Of a stretch of 64,000 nucleotides of DNA, positions 50,920 to 59,242 are shown one piece after another (within the stretch, counting starts at the first letter, position 1; each line of letters starts with the position of its first letter). The notes under the pieces were generated by a model, which was given only the letters and a program-made list of their open reading frames with translations, did no database searches and had not been told where the DNA came from. This DNA comes from DAOUBF01 sp034432795 (GTDB lineage Bacteria > Chloroflexota > Anaerolineae > DSLN01). The stretch spans positions 1 to 64,000 of the forward strand of contig DAOUBF010000006.1 in the NCBI GenBank assembly GCA_034432795.1. Reading direction: 5' to 3'. Made by a program: the position numbers and the translations under genes.

Positions 50920-51466
50920 CTGCCCACCTCGTGATGAACTCATGGACGCGCTGCAGGGCTTCCTTCTCGGTCGTGTCGCCGGTCTTGTGCACGATCTCCG
51001 CGTAGCCCTGCATGGCTTGAAGCACCGTCGCCGGATCGTACAGATGCAGGCGCGTCGCCATAATGGTGGCCTCAATCACGGCATTGCGGGCGCGGCAGAA
51101 GCCCAGGAAATCGCGCTGCCAGCCTTTGCCCACCACACGGCAGTGCACCTCGGCGCGCTCCTCTGTCCCCTCTACGGCGACAACGGCGAGTTCACGCCAG
51201 GAGCAGGCCCCCTGGAACACGACGCCTGGCACCGCCCGGGCCGGGAAATGGGGCAACACGGCGTCATACAGCGCTGTCTGCACAAACGCCAGAACGTCGT
51301 CCGTCAGATTGGCCACCCCGTAGCCGCTGTCCAGCAGGTTGCGATAGGTCTGTGTCTGCCGGAACGGGCGCACAATCATCGTCTCTTCGCCCCACACCAC
51401 GCCCATCGGGGCGAAGTTAGGCCGGTTCTGGGCATCTACCGTGGAAAAGATCACCTCAACGATCAT
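50903..51466 (-). CDS. DUF447 family protein (flavin split-barrel-like)
   Basis: The 187 residues match DUF447: IVEVIFSTVDAQNRPNFAPM, GVVWGEETMIVRPFRQTQTY, GVANLTDDVLAFVQTALYDA and a helical C-terminal part. The family has an FMN-binding split-barrel-type fold and is found almost only in methanogens and in bacteria with methanopterin-linked C1 genes. Its reaction is not established. It overlaps the nucleotidyltransferase-like gene by 4 bp (ATGA) and the mptG gene by 17 bp, so the three are translated as a unit. Longer in-frame sequence upstream is shadow. Confidence 0.9.
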   Translation of the reverse strand: MIVEVIFSTVDAQNRPNFAPMGVVWGEETMIVRPFRQTQTYRNLLDSGYGVANLTDDVLAFVQTALYDAVLPHFPARAVPGVVFQGACSWRELAVVAVEGTEERAEVHCRVVGKGWQRDFLGFCRARNAVIEATIMATRLHLYDPATVLQAMQGYAEIVHKTGDTTEKEALQRVHEFITRWADAHSG

Positions 51467-52533
51467 AACAATCCTATGGGGAGCAGGTACTCCGGGCCGG
51501 CGCGGCGGCTGCTGCCGATGACCAGCCGGTAGCGCCGGCCGCCGTCCACCTGCTCCAGCTTGCCCCGCGCCTCTACCCGCTCGCCGACCTCGGCGACCTG
51601 GCTGAACAACCCCTCGTAGGTGCAGATTTCGCTCACCGCAACGGCTGGCCCCTCCAGGATGCGGACATCGGCCAGCGCGTAAATGGCGGGCATAAACACG
51701 GCATCCGCCGCGTCCGCGATCGTCGCCTGCAACCGCACCATGCCCGCATCCCGGTAGATGTGCTCGCCGTACACTTCCTGGATCTCCGCGTCGGTGCGCG
51801 TGGGGTGCAGGGAGACGATCACCCCCTCTTTGGCCCTGTGCGGATAAGGGAAGGTGAAGGTCCAGCGGCGGGAGACCAGCCAGCGCGCCTGCGCCTCGCT
51901 CAACCCGAAATACCTCATCACACCCCGACACCAGTCCTCTATGTAGGCTTTATCCGGGGGCGCTGTGCCGGGCAGCCCATCGGCCAGGGCCGGGCGCAGG
52001 CGGCGGACATTCTCCCGGCCATAGACCGTCAGGTCAATGTCCGAGAAGCCGGGATCGTGAATCCCCAGCAGGATGGAGCCGGTGACCCCCAGGCCGGCCG
52101 GGGAGAGGCCCGTCGCCTCCTGGATCGTCTGGACGACTTTGACTACTGTCTCTTCCAGCGGATCGGCGGGATGGGCCAGGATTTCGGCCAGCCGCTGCTC
52201 AGGGCAATAATAGGTCCGCACGTACTCATGTGGGACCATAGAGAAGCGCATGTCCCGCACCGGGCAGGTATGGACATAGTGAGGGTAGTGGGTTTGCAGA
52301 ATATCCAGCGTCTCGGCCACCTGATGGGCATGGTAGAAGGCCAACTCCCGGCGATAGGCCCGCCCCTGCCGCTGCCAGCGCCCCGCTGTGGCGGGGGAGT
52401 ATTTGAGATAGGCCGTGTATTTATCCGGCGGGTGCAAATAACCGACGACGCAGAAGAGCAACCCTTCTTTGGTTTCAATGAAATCGCGGTCTTTGGGTTT
52501 GCGCTGTGCTGGCAGCGCGGAGTTATCGCTCAT
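51463..52533 (-). CDS. Nucleotidyltransferase-like protein, copy 1
   Basis: The 356 residues contain a polymerase-beta-type nucleotidyltransferase signature, LGVTGSILLGIHDPGFSDID followed by LTVYG (about residues 148-173): GS, then an acidic pair D-I-D. An N-terminal domain (about 15-140) begins DFIETKEGLLFCVVGYLHPP and includes HYPHYVHTCPVRD, a possible metal patch. A C-terminal beta domain follows (ATIADAADAVFMPAIYALAD, VGERVEARGKLEQVDGG). It resembles proteins predicted as nucleotidyltransferases in archaea. A diverged paralogue is at 54478-55551. Placement between DUF447 and a DHPS-like gene suggests a role in cofactor synthesis, for example AMP or GMP transfer to an intermediate; unproven. 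Confidence 0.75.
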   Translation of the reverse strand: MSDNSALPAQRKPKDRDFIETKEGLLFCVVGYLHPPDKYTAYLKYSPATAGRWQRQGRAYRRELAFYHAHQVAETLDILQTHYPHYVHTCPVRDMRFSMVPHEYVRTYYCPEQRLAEILAHPADPLEETVVKVVQTIQEATGLSPAGLGVTGSILLGIHDPGFSDIDLTVYGRENVRRLRPALADGLPGTAPPDKAYIEDWCRGVMRYFGLSEAQARWLVSRRWTFTFPYPHRAKEGVIVSLHPTRTDAEIQEVYGEHIYRDAGMVRLQATIADAADAVFMPAIYALADVRILEGPAVAVSEICTYEGLFSQVAEVGERVEARGKLEQVDGGRRYRLVIGSSRRAGPEYLLPIGLL

Positions 52534-52584
52534 AGTAAGGTACTAACGGATTAGCCTTGTGGTTAGTGCACAACCTGTTTCCGA

Positions 52585-53946
52585 TCATCCGTTCAACCCG
52601 TTCCCCGAATCCGTTGACAGCCGTCCGTCCTCACCCAGATACCCCCAGCGTAGCGGCTCTTCCTGCATATAGCGCTTGCCCAACTGCACAGCCAGGCTGG
52701 CCTTATACAGTTCGCGGCCCAGATAAAAGGCGTGCGAGGCCTCCTCCACGCCCAGTTGAGCGAAGATGGCCTGGATGTCCCTATCCTTGATGAACAGACG
52801 GTTGTTGAAGACATAGATAAACCCACCGCTGGTGAAGATGCGGAAGTTCGGATCGCGCACCTGGGCCTGCATGGCGCGTAGCTCCTCTTCGGTATAGGAC
52901 ATGTAAGGGGGGTCTTTCACCGTCAGCAGGCTATCATCTATATGCTTGGGCAGGATGTGGTTCTGACAGGCGTAGTACATCAGCTTGCGGGCCAGGTCCA
53001 GCTCGCGCACAGCCCCCCGCGCCCAACTGATCACCTCGGTGGTGAGCACATAATCAATGCCTAGTTCGGTGATAATGCCGGCCATAACCGCGTTAATGCC
53101 GGTGGAATCGGCATCGGTCAACTCCGTCAGGTTGCCCACCCCCATAAGCATCTCCGCCTGGGGATGGCGTCGTCGCGTTTCGTAAAATCGGTACAGCGAC
53201 TCGGTGAAACCGAAGCTGATGGGATTGAGGATGGGGTCAATGATATAGGGGACGCCCCAGGCCTCCAGTTGGGCGATGTTGCGCTCCAGGCTCTCCAGCC
53301 CCTGGTCAAAGTCGGGGATCACCACGACCTTACACTTGAGGTGGCGGGCCAACTCCAGGTTGCGCGAGTTCACACTCAACAGCATATCCAGGCCGGCGCG
53401 GTCGGCGCGCAGGATGTCCTCTGTATTGAAGGTATCCAGGCTGACCACGAAACCGCGCTCCTTCAGCGCTGCGACCACCCTCTCCACGCCGGGGAAGCTG
53501 CCCTCCACCGGGCAGCCCAGGTCAATGATGTCGGCGCCTGAGGCGCGGTAATATTCGGCGCGGGCCAGGATTTGCTCCAGGCTGAGTTGATAGGCGTCCA
53601 CGATCTCGGCCAGGATTTTAACATGATAGGCGCCGTAGCCCTCGCGTCGGCGCTCCCCCCCAAAGAAGGCAGGGATGTCCTTCAGGTCCTTCGGGCCGCG
53701 CACGACCTGCACCCCGAACTTCTCGGCGATCAGGGCGGGGTCGCCCCGGCATAGGCCGGGGATCATCACAATGTCGCAGCCGCGGACGCTCTCCAGGCGC
53801 CTGGCCACAAAGCGCGTGTCCATCAGCGCCGCCACCGAAGCCGGGAGGACGGCGATCTCGTAGCCGAATTCCGGCGCCATCTTCGCCAGCGTGTCGGCCA
53901 GCGCCTGCGCTGCCAGCCTGCCGGTCACAAATAGGTAGCGAGACAC
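52585..53946 (-). CDS. Dihydropteroate synthase-like protein of methanopterin synthesis
   Basis: The C-terminal two thirds form a TIM barrel related to dihydropteroate synthase: YRASGADIIDLGCPVEGSFP, VVSLDTFNTEDILRADRAGL and MLMGVGNLTELTDADSTGIN. The N-terminal ~110 residues (YLFVTGRLAAQALADTLAK, VMIPGLCRGDPALIAEKFGV) are the added domain seen in archaeal and methylotroph homologues (DUF6513 type). The probable reaction joins a pterin methyl-pyrophosphate to the mptG product. The GTG start at 53946 overlaps the flavoprotein gene by 22 bp. The last ~14 residues (RLSTDSGNGLNG) come from repeat-like DNA. Assignment within the DHPS superfamily is firm; the exact reaction is inferred. Confidence 0.88.
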   Translation of the reverse strand: MSRYLFVTGRLAAQALADTLAKMAPEFGYEIAVLPASVAALMDTRFVARRLESVRGCDIVMIPGLCRGDPALIAEKFGVQVVRGPKDLKDIPAFFGGERRREGYGAYHVKILAEIVDAYQLSLEQILARAEYYRASGADIIDLGCPVEGSFPGVERVVAALKERGFVVSLDTFNTEDILRADRAGLDMLLSVNSRNLELARHLKCKVVVIPDFDQGLESLERNIAQLEAWGVPYIIDPILNPISFGFTESLYRFYETRRRHPQAEMLMGVGNLTELTDADSTGINAVMAGIITELGIDYVLTTEVISWARGAVRELDLARKLMYYACQNHILPKHIDDSLLTVKDPPYMSYTEEELRAMQAQVRDPNFRIFTSGGFIYVFNNRLFIKDRDIQAIFAQLGVEEASHAFYLGRELYKASLAVQLGKRYMQEEPLRWGYLGEDGRLSTDSGNGLNG

Positions 53947-54488
53947 CGCTCCATCTCCTCAATGCTTTCCACAACGGTGACCCCCGGAAACTTTCTCAGC
54001 CTGGCCGTGTTCTCCAGGTCAATCGGGCGGGGATAGACCTTGACCGGCTCTCCATGCGGGCCGACGGAATCCATCTCCGGCGCCAGGTCGGTGGGCATGA
54101 CGATGATCGGCACACGGGCCTTGCCCGCCTGGGCGAACAGGTTGGTCACCAGCGTATCGGAGATGCCATGGACGAACTTGGCCACCGAATTGGAGGTGGC
54201 CGGGGCCACCACCAGGACGCTGTAGGTGCCTCGGAACAGACGCACCACCAGCGGCGCACTGGCCAGGGTCTCACGGTAGATGCGCACGCCAGGGACCCGT
54301 AAACGGTCCTGAAGCGCATAGATGCGGATGACCTCTTCAGCGGCACGGGACAGGAAGATGTCCACATTCGGGTAGCGCAACAGGCAATTGGCGCAGTCGG
54401 CCAGGGTGTGGCCCGCGCCGGTGATCGCCCAGGCGATACGGGTTTCCTTGCTTCCCGAAGATGATCTGCTGGGTAGCTTATCGTTCAC
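53925..54488 (-). CDS. Archaeoflavoprotein / dihydromethanopterin reductase-like protein
   Basis: The 187 residues match the AfpA/DmrX flavoprotein family (FMN-binding, Rossmann-like): RIAWAITGAGHTLADCANCL, FLSRAAEEVIRIYALQDRLR, VLVVAPATSNSVAKFVHGIS and ARVPIIVMPTDLAPEMDSVG. Members reduce dihydromethanopterin to tetrahydromethanopterin with reduced ferredoxin or another donor, the last step of the pathway. The first ~15 residues (KLPSRSSSGSKE) are not conserved. It overlaps the second nucleotidyltransferase gene by 11 bp and the DHPS-like gene by 22 bp. Confidence 0.88.
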   Translation of the reverse strand: MNDKLPSRSSSGSKETRIAWAITGAGHTLADCANCLLRYPNVDIFLSRAAEEVIRIYALQDRLRVPGVRIYRETLASAPLVVRLFRGTYSVLVVAPATSNSVAKFVHGISDTLVTNLFAQAGKARVPIIVMPTDLAPEMDSVGPHGEPVKVYPRPIDLENTARLRKFPGVTVVESIEEMERCLATYL

Positions 54489-55551
54489 AGGCGGCCTCCG
54501 TGAGAATCATGGTATCGTCAGGGTGATTGCCCAAAAGCAATCGGCACCAGGTGCGCCCGTCCCGCGCCTGCACCCGTTCCAGCGTGCCGAAGGCCAGGAT
54601 GGTGTCGCCCGTCCGGGCCTGTTCGCAGAACCGCCCCCGGTAGGAGACAATCTCGGTTGGCGGGGGGGCCAATTCCACCTCTGGGGCTGAATCCAGGAAA
54701 CGCACCGCCGTGAGCGTGTAGCGACAGGGGGTGAAAATGGCTTCACTGGCGTCAGCGACGGTAGCAGCAATCCCTACGCGCCCTAGAGGCCGGTAATGGA
54801 CATCGCCATAACGTTCACCCACTTCCGTAGGGGCCTTGAGAAAGCGGATGAAGTAAGGACGATGGCGGAACTGCCCTTGCATGACCTTCTGGCTCTCGGC
54901 CCGGACAAAGTCGGCGAAGCCCATATGCGTGTCGGGCAGACGTTCCGCATAGAGTGCCTCCATGCCATGCGGATCGAGAGGGCGCACCTCCATGCCCGCT
55001 GTTATCCCCTGCTCCGCCTGGCTCAAGAGGCGTTTGAGCGCCCGCCAAACGGCGTAACAGTTCCGGCTGCCATACACGCTGATGTCCAGGTCGGACTGGG
55101 GCGTGTGCAGACCGAGGAGCAGCGATCCGGAGACCCCCAGCGCTGTCCAGGGAATAGCCGCCTCCTCCTGCAACAGGCGGGCGAAGGCCAGCGCATCCTC
55201 TTCAACCCCGTCGCGGTGCTCTTGTTGCGCCAACTCTTGCAGGCGCCTGCGCGGATCGTACACCCGGCGAATACAGGCATGAGGCACACTTTGCAAGACC
55301 ACCTGGCAGACCGGATCAAAGGCCAGGTAGTGCGGATAGCGGGCGCGCAGAAACTGTTCCTGCTCCGCGAAGTGATACAGGCGGCGATAGCGCTGCCCTG
55401 CCTTCCAACGGTCCCCGCTTTCATCCGGCGCGTAGCGCAGGATAGCGAAGAAGCGATCGGGGGGATGCACCAGGCCCTTGACGGCGAAGAACAACCCCTC
55501 ATGCGTCTCCAGATAATGGCTCTCTATCACGTCGGTCAACCATCTGGTCAT
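54478..55551 (-). CDS. Nucleotidyltransferase-like protein, copy 2
   Basis: The 357 residues are paralogous along their whole length to the protein at 51463-52533. Shared elements are the N-terminal ETHEGLFFAVKGLVHPPDRF, RARYPHYLAFDPVCQ, the nucleotidyltransferase loop LGVSGSLLLGLHTPQSDLDI with SVYG, and the C-terminal IAATVADASEAIFTPCRYTL. The acidic pair is kept (DLD), so it may be active. The HDP insertion before the DxD is three residues shorter than in copy 1. It is the first gene of the minus-strand run toward mptG. Two diverged copies in one cluster suggest a heterodimer or two related substrates. Its function is unknown. Confidence 0.75.
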   Translation of the reverse strand: MTRWLTDVIESHYLETHEGLFFAVKGLVHPPDRFFAILRYAPDESGDRWKAGQRYRRLYHFAEQEQFLRARYPHYLAFDPVCQVVLQSVPHACIRRVYDPRRRLQELAQQEHRDGVEEDALAFARLLQEEAAIPWTALGVSGSLLLGLHTPQSDLDISVYGSRNCYAVWRALKRLLSQAEQGITAGMEVRPLDPHGMEALYAERLPDTHMGFADFVRAESQKVMQGQFRHRPYFIRFLKAPTEVGERYGDVHYRPLGRVGIAATVADASEAIFTPCRYTLTAVRFLDSAPEVELAPPPTEIVSYRGRFCEQARTGDTILAFGTLERVQARDGRTWCRLLLGNHPDDTMILTEAACER

Positions 55552-55721
55552 CGGTACTTATCCACTCACCCCCTCCCCCCTGTGGGGGGAGCTGCCCTCT
55601 CCCAACCGGGCTGAAGCCCGGTACTGGGTGGGGGCATGTCACCCCTTCCCCCGTCCAGGGGGAGGGAACTTGTGCACAGATTCACTTGCCTGCCCCGATT
55701 ATCCATGTTAAGATAAAGGCC
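55552..55721. repeat. Divergent control region filled by repeats (families B, C)
   Basis: Between the two divergent halves of the pterin/furan cluster lie CCCTCCCC/GGGGGGAG hairpins (55570-55590, 55648-55675) and a family B palindrome in inverse orientation (55604-55625). No consensus promoter is obvious; weak -10-like words (TTAAGATAAA) lie near 55708-55717 ahead of mfnB. If promoters exist they must be built into or around the repeats. Confidence 0.7.
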
Positions 55722-56444
55722 ATGCAACTCATGATCAGCGTCGTCAACGCCAGCGAGGCACGGGAAGCCATCGCCGCCGGTGCAGACATCCTGGACGTGA
55801 AGAACCCCGCCGAAGGCTCCCTGGGCGCGCCTGCTCCCGCTGTCATCCAACAGATACGCGCGCTCACCCCCAGCACGGTCAAGCTTAGCGCGGCGATTGG
55901 CGATATGCCCAACCTGCCCGGCACCGCCGCGCTGGCCGCGTTGGGCGCGGCCTCGTGTGGCGCTGACTATGTCAAGGTCGGCCTGTGGGGGCCGCAGAAC
56001 GAAGCCGAGGCCATTGCGCTGCTGCGCGAAGTGCGCCGGGCCGTCAGCGCATTCCCCAACGTGGCCGTGATCGCCGCTGGCTACGCCGATGCCCACCGCG
56101 CCGGCAGGCTGGACCCCCGGCTGTTGCCCCGCATCGCCCGTGATGCTGGCGTCACCGGCTGCCTCCTGGACACGGCCATCAAGGACGGGCGCGGCCTGTT
56201 TGACTTCCTGGCGCCGGACGTGTTGCGCGCCCTGGCCGAGGAGGCCCATGCCGCCGGGCTGCTCTTCGCCCTGGCCGGCGCGCTCCAGGAAAAGGACCTC
56301 CCCCTGGTTCGCGCTATCGGCGCCGATGTCGTCGGGGTGCGTAGCGCGGCCTGCCGGGACAACCAGCGCGCCGGGCCGCTGGACCCCGAGCGGGTGCGGC
56401 GGCTGCGTGCGGCCCTCGCTCCCGCTTTGCAGGCCGCCGTATAG
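55722..56444 (+). CDS. mfnB: (5-formylfuran-3-yl)methyl phosphate synthase
   Basis: Condenses two glyceraldehyde-3-phosphate molecules to the furan unit of methanofuran. The 240 residues form a TIM barrel of the MJ1099 family: ILDVKNPAEGSLGAPAP carries the active-site Lys and LDTAIKDGRGLFDFLAP the second one. Also typical are SCGADYVKVGLWGPQNEAEA, VIAAGYADAHRAGRLDP and IGADVVGVRSAACRDNQRAG. The match to archaeal MfnB is strong from start to end. The ATG at 55722 is chosen over 55731 because AAAGG precedes it. The 3' end overlaps the convergent mfnE by 131 bp. Confidence 0.95.
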   Translation: MQLMISVVNASEAREAIAAGADILDVKNPAEGSLGAPAPAVIQQIRALTPSTVKLSAAIGDMPNLPGTAALAALGAASCGADYVKVGLWGPQNEAEAIALLREVRRAVSAFPNVAVIAAGYADAHRAGRLDPRLLPRIARDAGVTGCLLDTAIKDGRGLFDFLAPDVLRALAEEAHAAGLLFALAGALQEKDLPLVRAIGADVVGVRSAACRDNQRAGPLDPERVRRLRAALAPALQAAV

Positions 56445-57147
56445 TCCGGACAGGATCGCATAGAAACCCACCATCACGATACACCGCTGGAATCCAGGTG
56501 CCCAACGTCTTCCCCGTATGCAGCAACTCGGTCAGCCGCTCAGGGTGGCGGCCATTGATCACCCAGGTGTCCAGGCGCAGGGAGGCCAGGACCGTCGCCA
56601 GGGTGCCATCTACGCCCCCCTGATGGCGGGCCAATTCCTCCACGCTCAGCCGGGTCAACAGCACCGCCTCGTTCCCTTGCGCGGGGGGCGCCGAAAACAG
56701 CCCATCCACGTCCTTCAACAAGACCAGGCGAGGGGCACGCGCCAGCCCGGCCACCCAGGCCGCGATGGCATCGGAGGTCACCTCCCAGGAGTGCGGCAAG
56801 GGATCGGCCTGGATCAGCAAAGCGGCGGGCAACAGAATCGCTACCTGGCCTGCTGCGGCCACCTGCTGCGCCGAGAGCAGGTCGGTCACCAACCGGCCCC
56901 CCGGCACGAGATCACCCAGCAGGCAGCCAACCTGATCCATCGCCAGGAGCGCCATCCGGTGGGCCGTCGTAGCGCTCAGGTGATAGCGGCGGTCGGCCTG
57001 GCGGACCGTATCGGCAAACGCACCCCCACCGGGCACAACCAACAGGCGATACGTCTGCCCCAACTGGCCTATCGCCTGGCACAATGCCGCCAGCCCTTCG
57101 CCCCGGCTCAGGCTGCCGCCTATCTTGAGAACAGCATCCAGGCCCAT
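56314..57147 (-). CDS. mfnE: Amino-acid-kinase-fold phosphate kinase of methanofuran synthesis
   Basis: Predicted to phosphorylate [5-(aminomethyl)furan-3-yl]methyl phosphate to the diphosphate. The amino acid kinase fold shows DAVLKIGGSLSRGEGLAALC, LLVVPGGGAFADTVRQAD, SDAIAAWVAGLARAPRLVLL, KDVDGLFSAPP and WVINGRHPERL. The kinase domain ends at about residue 225; the remaining ~50 residues (DPVRTIRRPAKRERGPHAAA and a very basic tail) are encoded opposite the 3' end of mfnB. Archaeal MfnE has no such tail. The ATG at 57147 lies 2 bp after the mfnF stop. Longer in-frame sequence upstream is shadow of mfnF. Confidence 0.88.
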   Translation of the reverse strand: MGLDAVLKIGGSLSRGEGLAALCQAIGQLGQTYRLLVVPGGGAFADTVRQADRRYHLSATTAHRMALLAMDQVGCLLGDLVPGGRLVTDLLSAQQVAAAGQVAILLPAALLIQADPLPHSWEVTSDAIAAWVAGLARAPRLVLLKDVDGLFSAPPAQGNEAVLLTRLSVEELARHQGGVDGTLATVLASLRLDTWVINGRHPERLTELLHTGKTLGTWIPAVYRDGGFLCDPVRTIRRPAKRERGPHAAAAPARGPAARRAGCPGRPRYAPRRHRRR

Positions 57148-57149
57148 CG

Positions 57150-58190
57150 TCAGCCCGCCTCCAGACGCTCGGCCAGCAGATGCGCTGCTGCCAGGGAGGG
57201 CGCCACGGCGGCGCGCTCGCGCCCCCACTCCGCCGTCAGGTCCACCACCCTCAGCCCCAGGCGCTGACCGGCCTCCACAGCCAGGAAGGCCCCTGATCCC
57301 ATCGCCACCAGCGGCAGGTCGCCCCGGTCGGCCAGGCGCGACAGGACCTGAAGCAGCCCCTGCGCGATCTGCTCCACCTGTTGCGTGTGAATGTAGCGTG
57401 CAATGGCCTCAATCTCCGCCACGCTGAGCATCTCCGTATCGGCGCACACCAGCCGGGCCAGCCGCCCCCGCGCCGAGGCCACGGTCGGCGGGCGGCCATC
57501 GGGCGTCGGGCAGGTGTACTCTTCGGGGCGCACGTGGCCCAGGATCAGGTGGACATCCCCGCTGATGGCAAAATACTCGGAAGCCACACGGCAGAATCGC
57601 CCACGCACAGGCACGCTGTGGACGATGGCCGCCAGGTGCGTGCGCAGCGCACCGGTATAGACCAATTCCCCGGCCATCAGGCGCTCCAGGTCGGTGCGGC
57701 CCGTATTCGCCACTCGCCCATCCAGGATGGGGAGGATGTCCGTCGTGGTGCTGCCCACGTCCACCAGTACGCAGTCCGGATACGCCCTGGCGATGAACAA
57801 GGCCGTCGCCAGCCAGTTGGCGGCAGCGAACTCCAGGGGGCGCTGGCGGGCCTGGGCCAGCGGCACAAACTCCCCCGATAGGCTCAAGGCATAGGCGGGG
57901 CACGTTGGGAAGGTCGCCTGCAGGCACTCCAGGACGCATAGCACGCCCTCCCGCTTGGTGGCAAACACATCGGATAGTTCGGCGGTCATGGTTACCGCCA
58001 TCGCCTGGGGCAGCTCCCCGGCGACTTCGGCCAGCACCTTCTGGAGCACTTCGGGCAGGCGCTCCTTGGCACGCCAGATCTCGTAAGGGCATGAAGCGGT
58101 CCTGACCGCCTGAGCCGCGCCGCGCGCATACACCAGCCAGGCGGCCTTGACATTCACGCCGCCAATATCCCAGCCCACCACCGTGATCAT
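57150..58190 (-). CDS. mfnF: Hydantoinase/oxoprolinase-like methanofuran condensing enzyme
   Basis: The 346 residues begin MITVVGWDIGGVNVKAAWLV, the ASKHA phosphate-1 motif of the MfnF family. They include VTMTAELSDVFATKREGV and VLVDVGSTTTDILPILDGRV (second phosphate motif), with the adenosine-site glycine run LVAMGSGAFLAVEAGQ near the C-terminus. In archaea MfnF joins the furan diphosphate to gamma-glutamyltyramine (in methylotrophs probably a tyrosine compound). The ATG at 58190 overlaps the mfnD stop by 4 bp, so mfnD-mfnF-mfnE form a coupled operon. Confidence 0.92.
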   Translation of the reverse strand: MITVVGWDIGGVNVKAAWLVYARGAAQAVRTASCPYEIWRAKERLPEVLQKVLAEVAGELPQAMAVTMTAELSDVFATKREGVLCVLECLQATFPTCPAYALSLSGEFVPLAQARQRPLEFAAANWLATALFIARAYPDCVLVDVGSTTTDILPILDGRVANTGRTDLERLMAGELVYTGALRTHLAAIVHSVPVRGRFCRVASEYFAISGDVHLILGHVRPEEYTCPTPDGRPPTVASARGRLARLVCADTEMLSVAEIEAIARYIHTQQVEQIAQGLLQVLSRLADRGDLPLVAMGSGAFLAVEAGQRLGLRVVDLTAEWGRERAAVAPSLAAAHLLAERLEAG

Positions 58191-59242
58191 CCGATCCGAT
58201 CCCTGCCCTCCCTTGTCCATCCGCCGTCCTTGCTGAAGCGCACCCGGCCCCGGAGCGCAACGCTCCCTGGCAAGACGCCCCGGCAAGCGGCGTCCCAGAT
58301 GGCCTGGGCCAGGTTGAAGGGCGCTACCCGGCGCAGGCCAATATACGAGGTCGTCAGGCGGGGGTTGATCTCCAATAGCCAGGCCTCTTCCCGCGTCAGC
58401 ACCAGGTCCACCCCGACATAACCGCGCAGCCCCGGCAGCAGGCCAACCGCCGCCTGGGCCACGGCGAAGGCGCGCGCCCGCAATGGATGCGCTAACGGCA
58501 CCACCCCGCCGCGATAGGTGAAAGGGCAGCCCACCGCGATGTCCTGCCCGTTCAGGCTCAGCGGTACGGCCTGGCCACCAGCCACCAGCAACGAGACGCT
58601 GGCGTGGCTGCCAGGGATAAAGCTTTGGAGTAAAATCTCCTCATGCGGGGTGGCGCGTCGCACGACCACCAGGGCCTCGGACAACTCCGCCGGCCCATTG
58701 ACCAGGCAAACCCCTTCGCAGCCGACGCCATCCAGCGGCTTGATCACCAGCGGGTAGCCCATCTCGCGGGCGACCTGGGGCGCCTCGGCGAAGCGGGCGC
58801 GGCGGGTCAGCGGCGTAGGCAGTCCCGCCTGGCGGAAACGCTCATAGCAGGCCGCCTTATCGCCGGCGATGGCCACGGCGGCCGCGCTGGAACTCAACAG
58901 CGGCTTGCCTGCCGCTTCAACCCATGCGCTGATCCGGGCCAGGTGGCCCTCGGTCTCCGGCGCGATCAGCAGGGCGGCGTCGCTGCGGGCCAATAGCGCC
59001 GAGAACATAGCCTGGTACTGGCCGGGTGCCACCTGCACCACCTCATCTGCGGGGAGGGTGCGGTGGGCCAGACGAGCATCCACTGTGGTCAGCGTGCGCA
59101 CCGCGCCCCAGGCGCGGAAATCGGCCAGGAGCGCCTGGAGCATGGCGGCGGCCTCGTCGGCCAGCCCAAAGGGGAGGTCGCCCGGCGGCCAGCCCCCGCC
59201 GGTGACGAACTCATGTACGAACACATAAGGAGGCGAGACCAT
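58187..59242 (-). CDS. mfnD: ATP-grasp ligase (tyramine/tyrosine-glutamate ligase type)
   Basis: The 351 residues match the MfnD ATP-grasp family: N-terminal YVFVHEFVTGGGWPPGDLP, central LVIKPLDGVGCEGVCLVNGP (ATP lid) and LLQSFIPGSHASVSLLVAGG, and the metal site VDLVLTREEAWLLEINPRLT. In methanogens it adds glutamate to tyramine; no tyrosine decarboxylase is seen here, so tyrosine may be the acceptor as in methylofuran. The last ~25 residues (SKDGGWTREGRDRIG) overlap repeat-like DNA. The ATG at 59242 shares the CATG with the start of the divergent HisA-like gene; an ATG at 59260 is in frame. Confidence 0.88.
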   Translation of the reverse strand: MVSPPYVFVHEFVTGGGWPPGDLPFGLADEAAAMLQALLADFRAWGAVRTLTTVDARLAHRTLPADEVVQVAPGQYQAMFSALLARSDAALLIAPETEGHLARISAWVEAAGKPLLSSSAAAVAIAGDKAACYERFRQAGLPTPLTRRARFAEAPQVAREMGYPLVIKPLDGVGCEGVCLVNGPAELSEALVVVRRATPHEEILLQSFIPGSHASVSLLVAGGQAVPLSLNGQDIAVGCPFTYRGGVVPLAHPLRARAFAVAQAAVGLLPGLRGYVGVDLVLTREEAWLLEINPRLTTSYIGLRRVAPFNLAQAIWDAACRGVLPGSVALRGRVRFSKDGGWTREGRDRIG

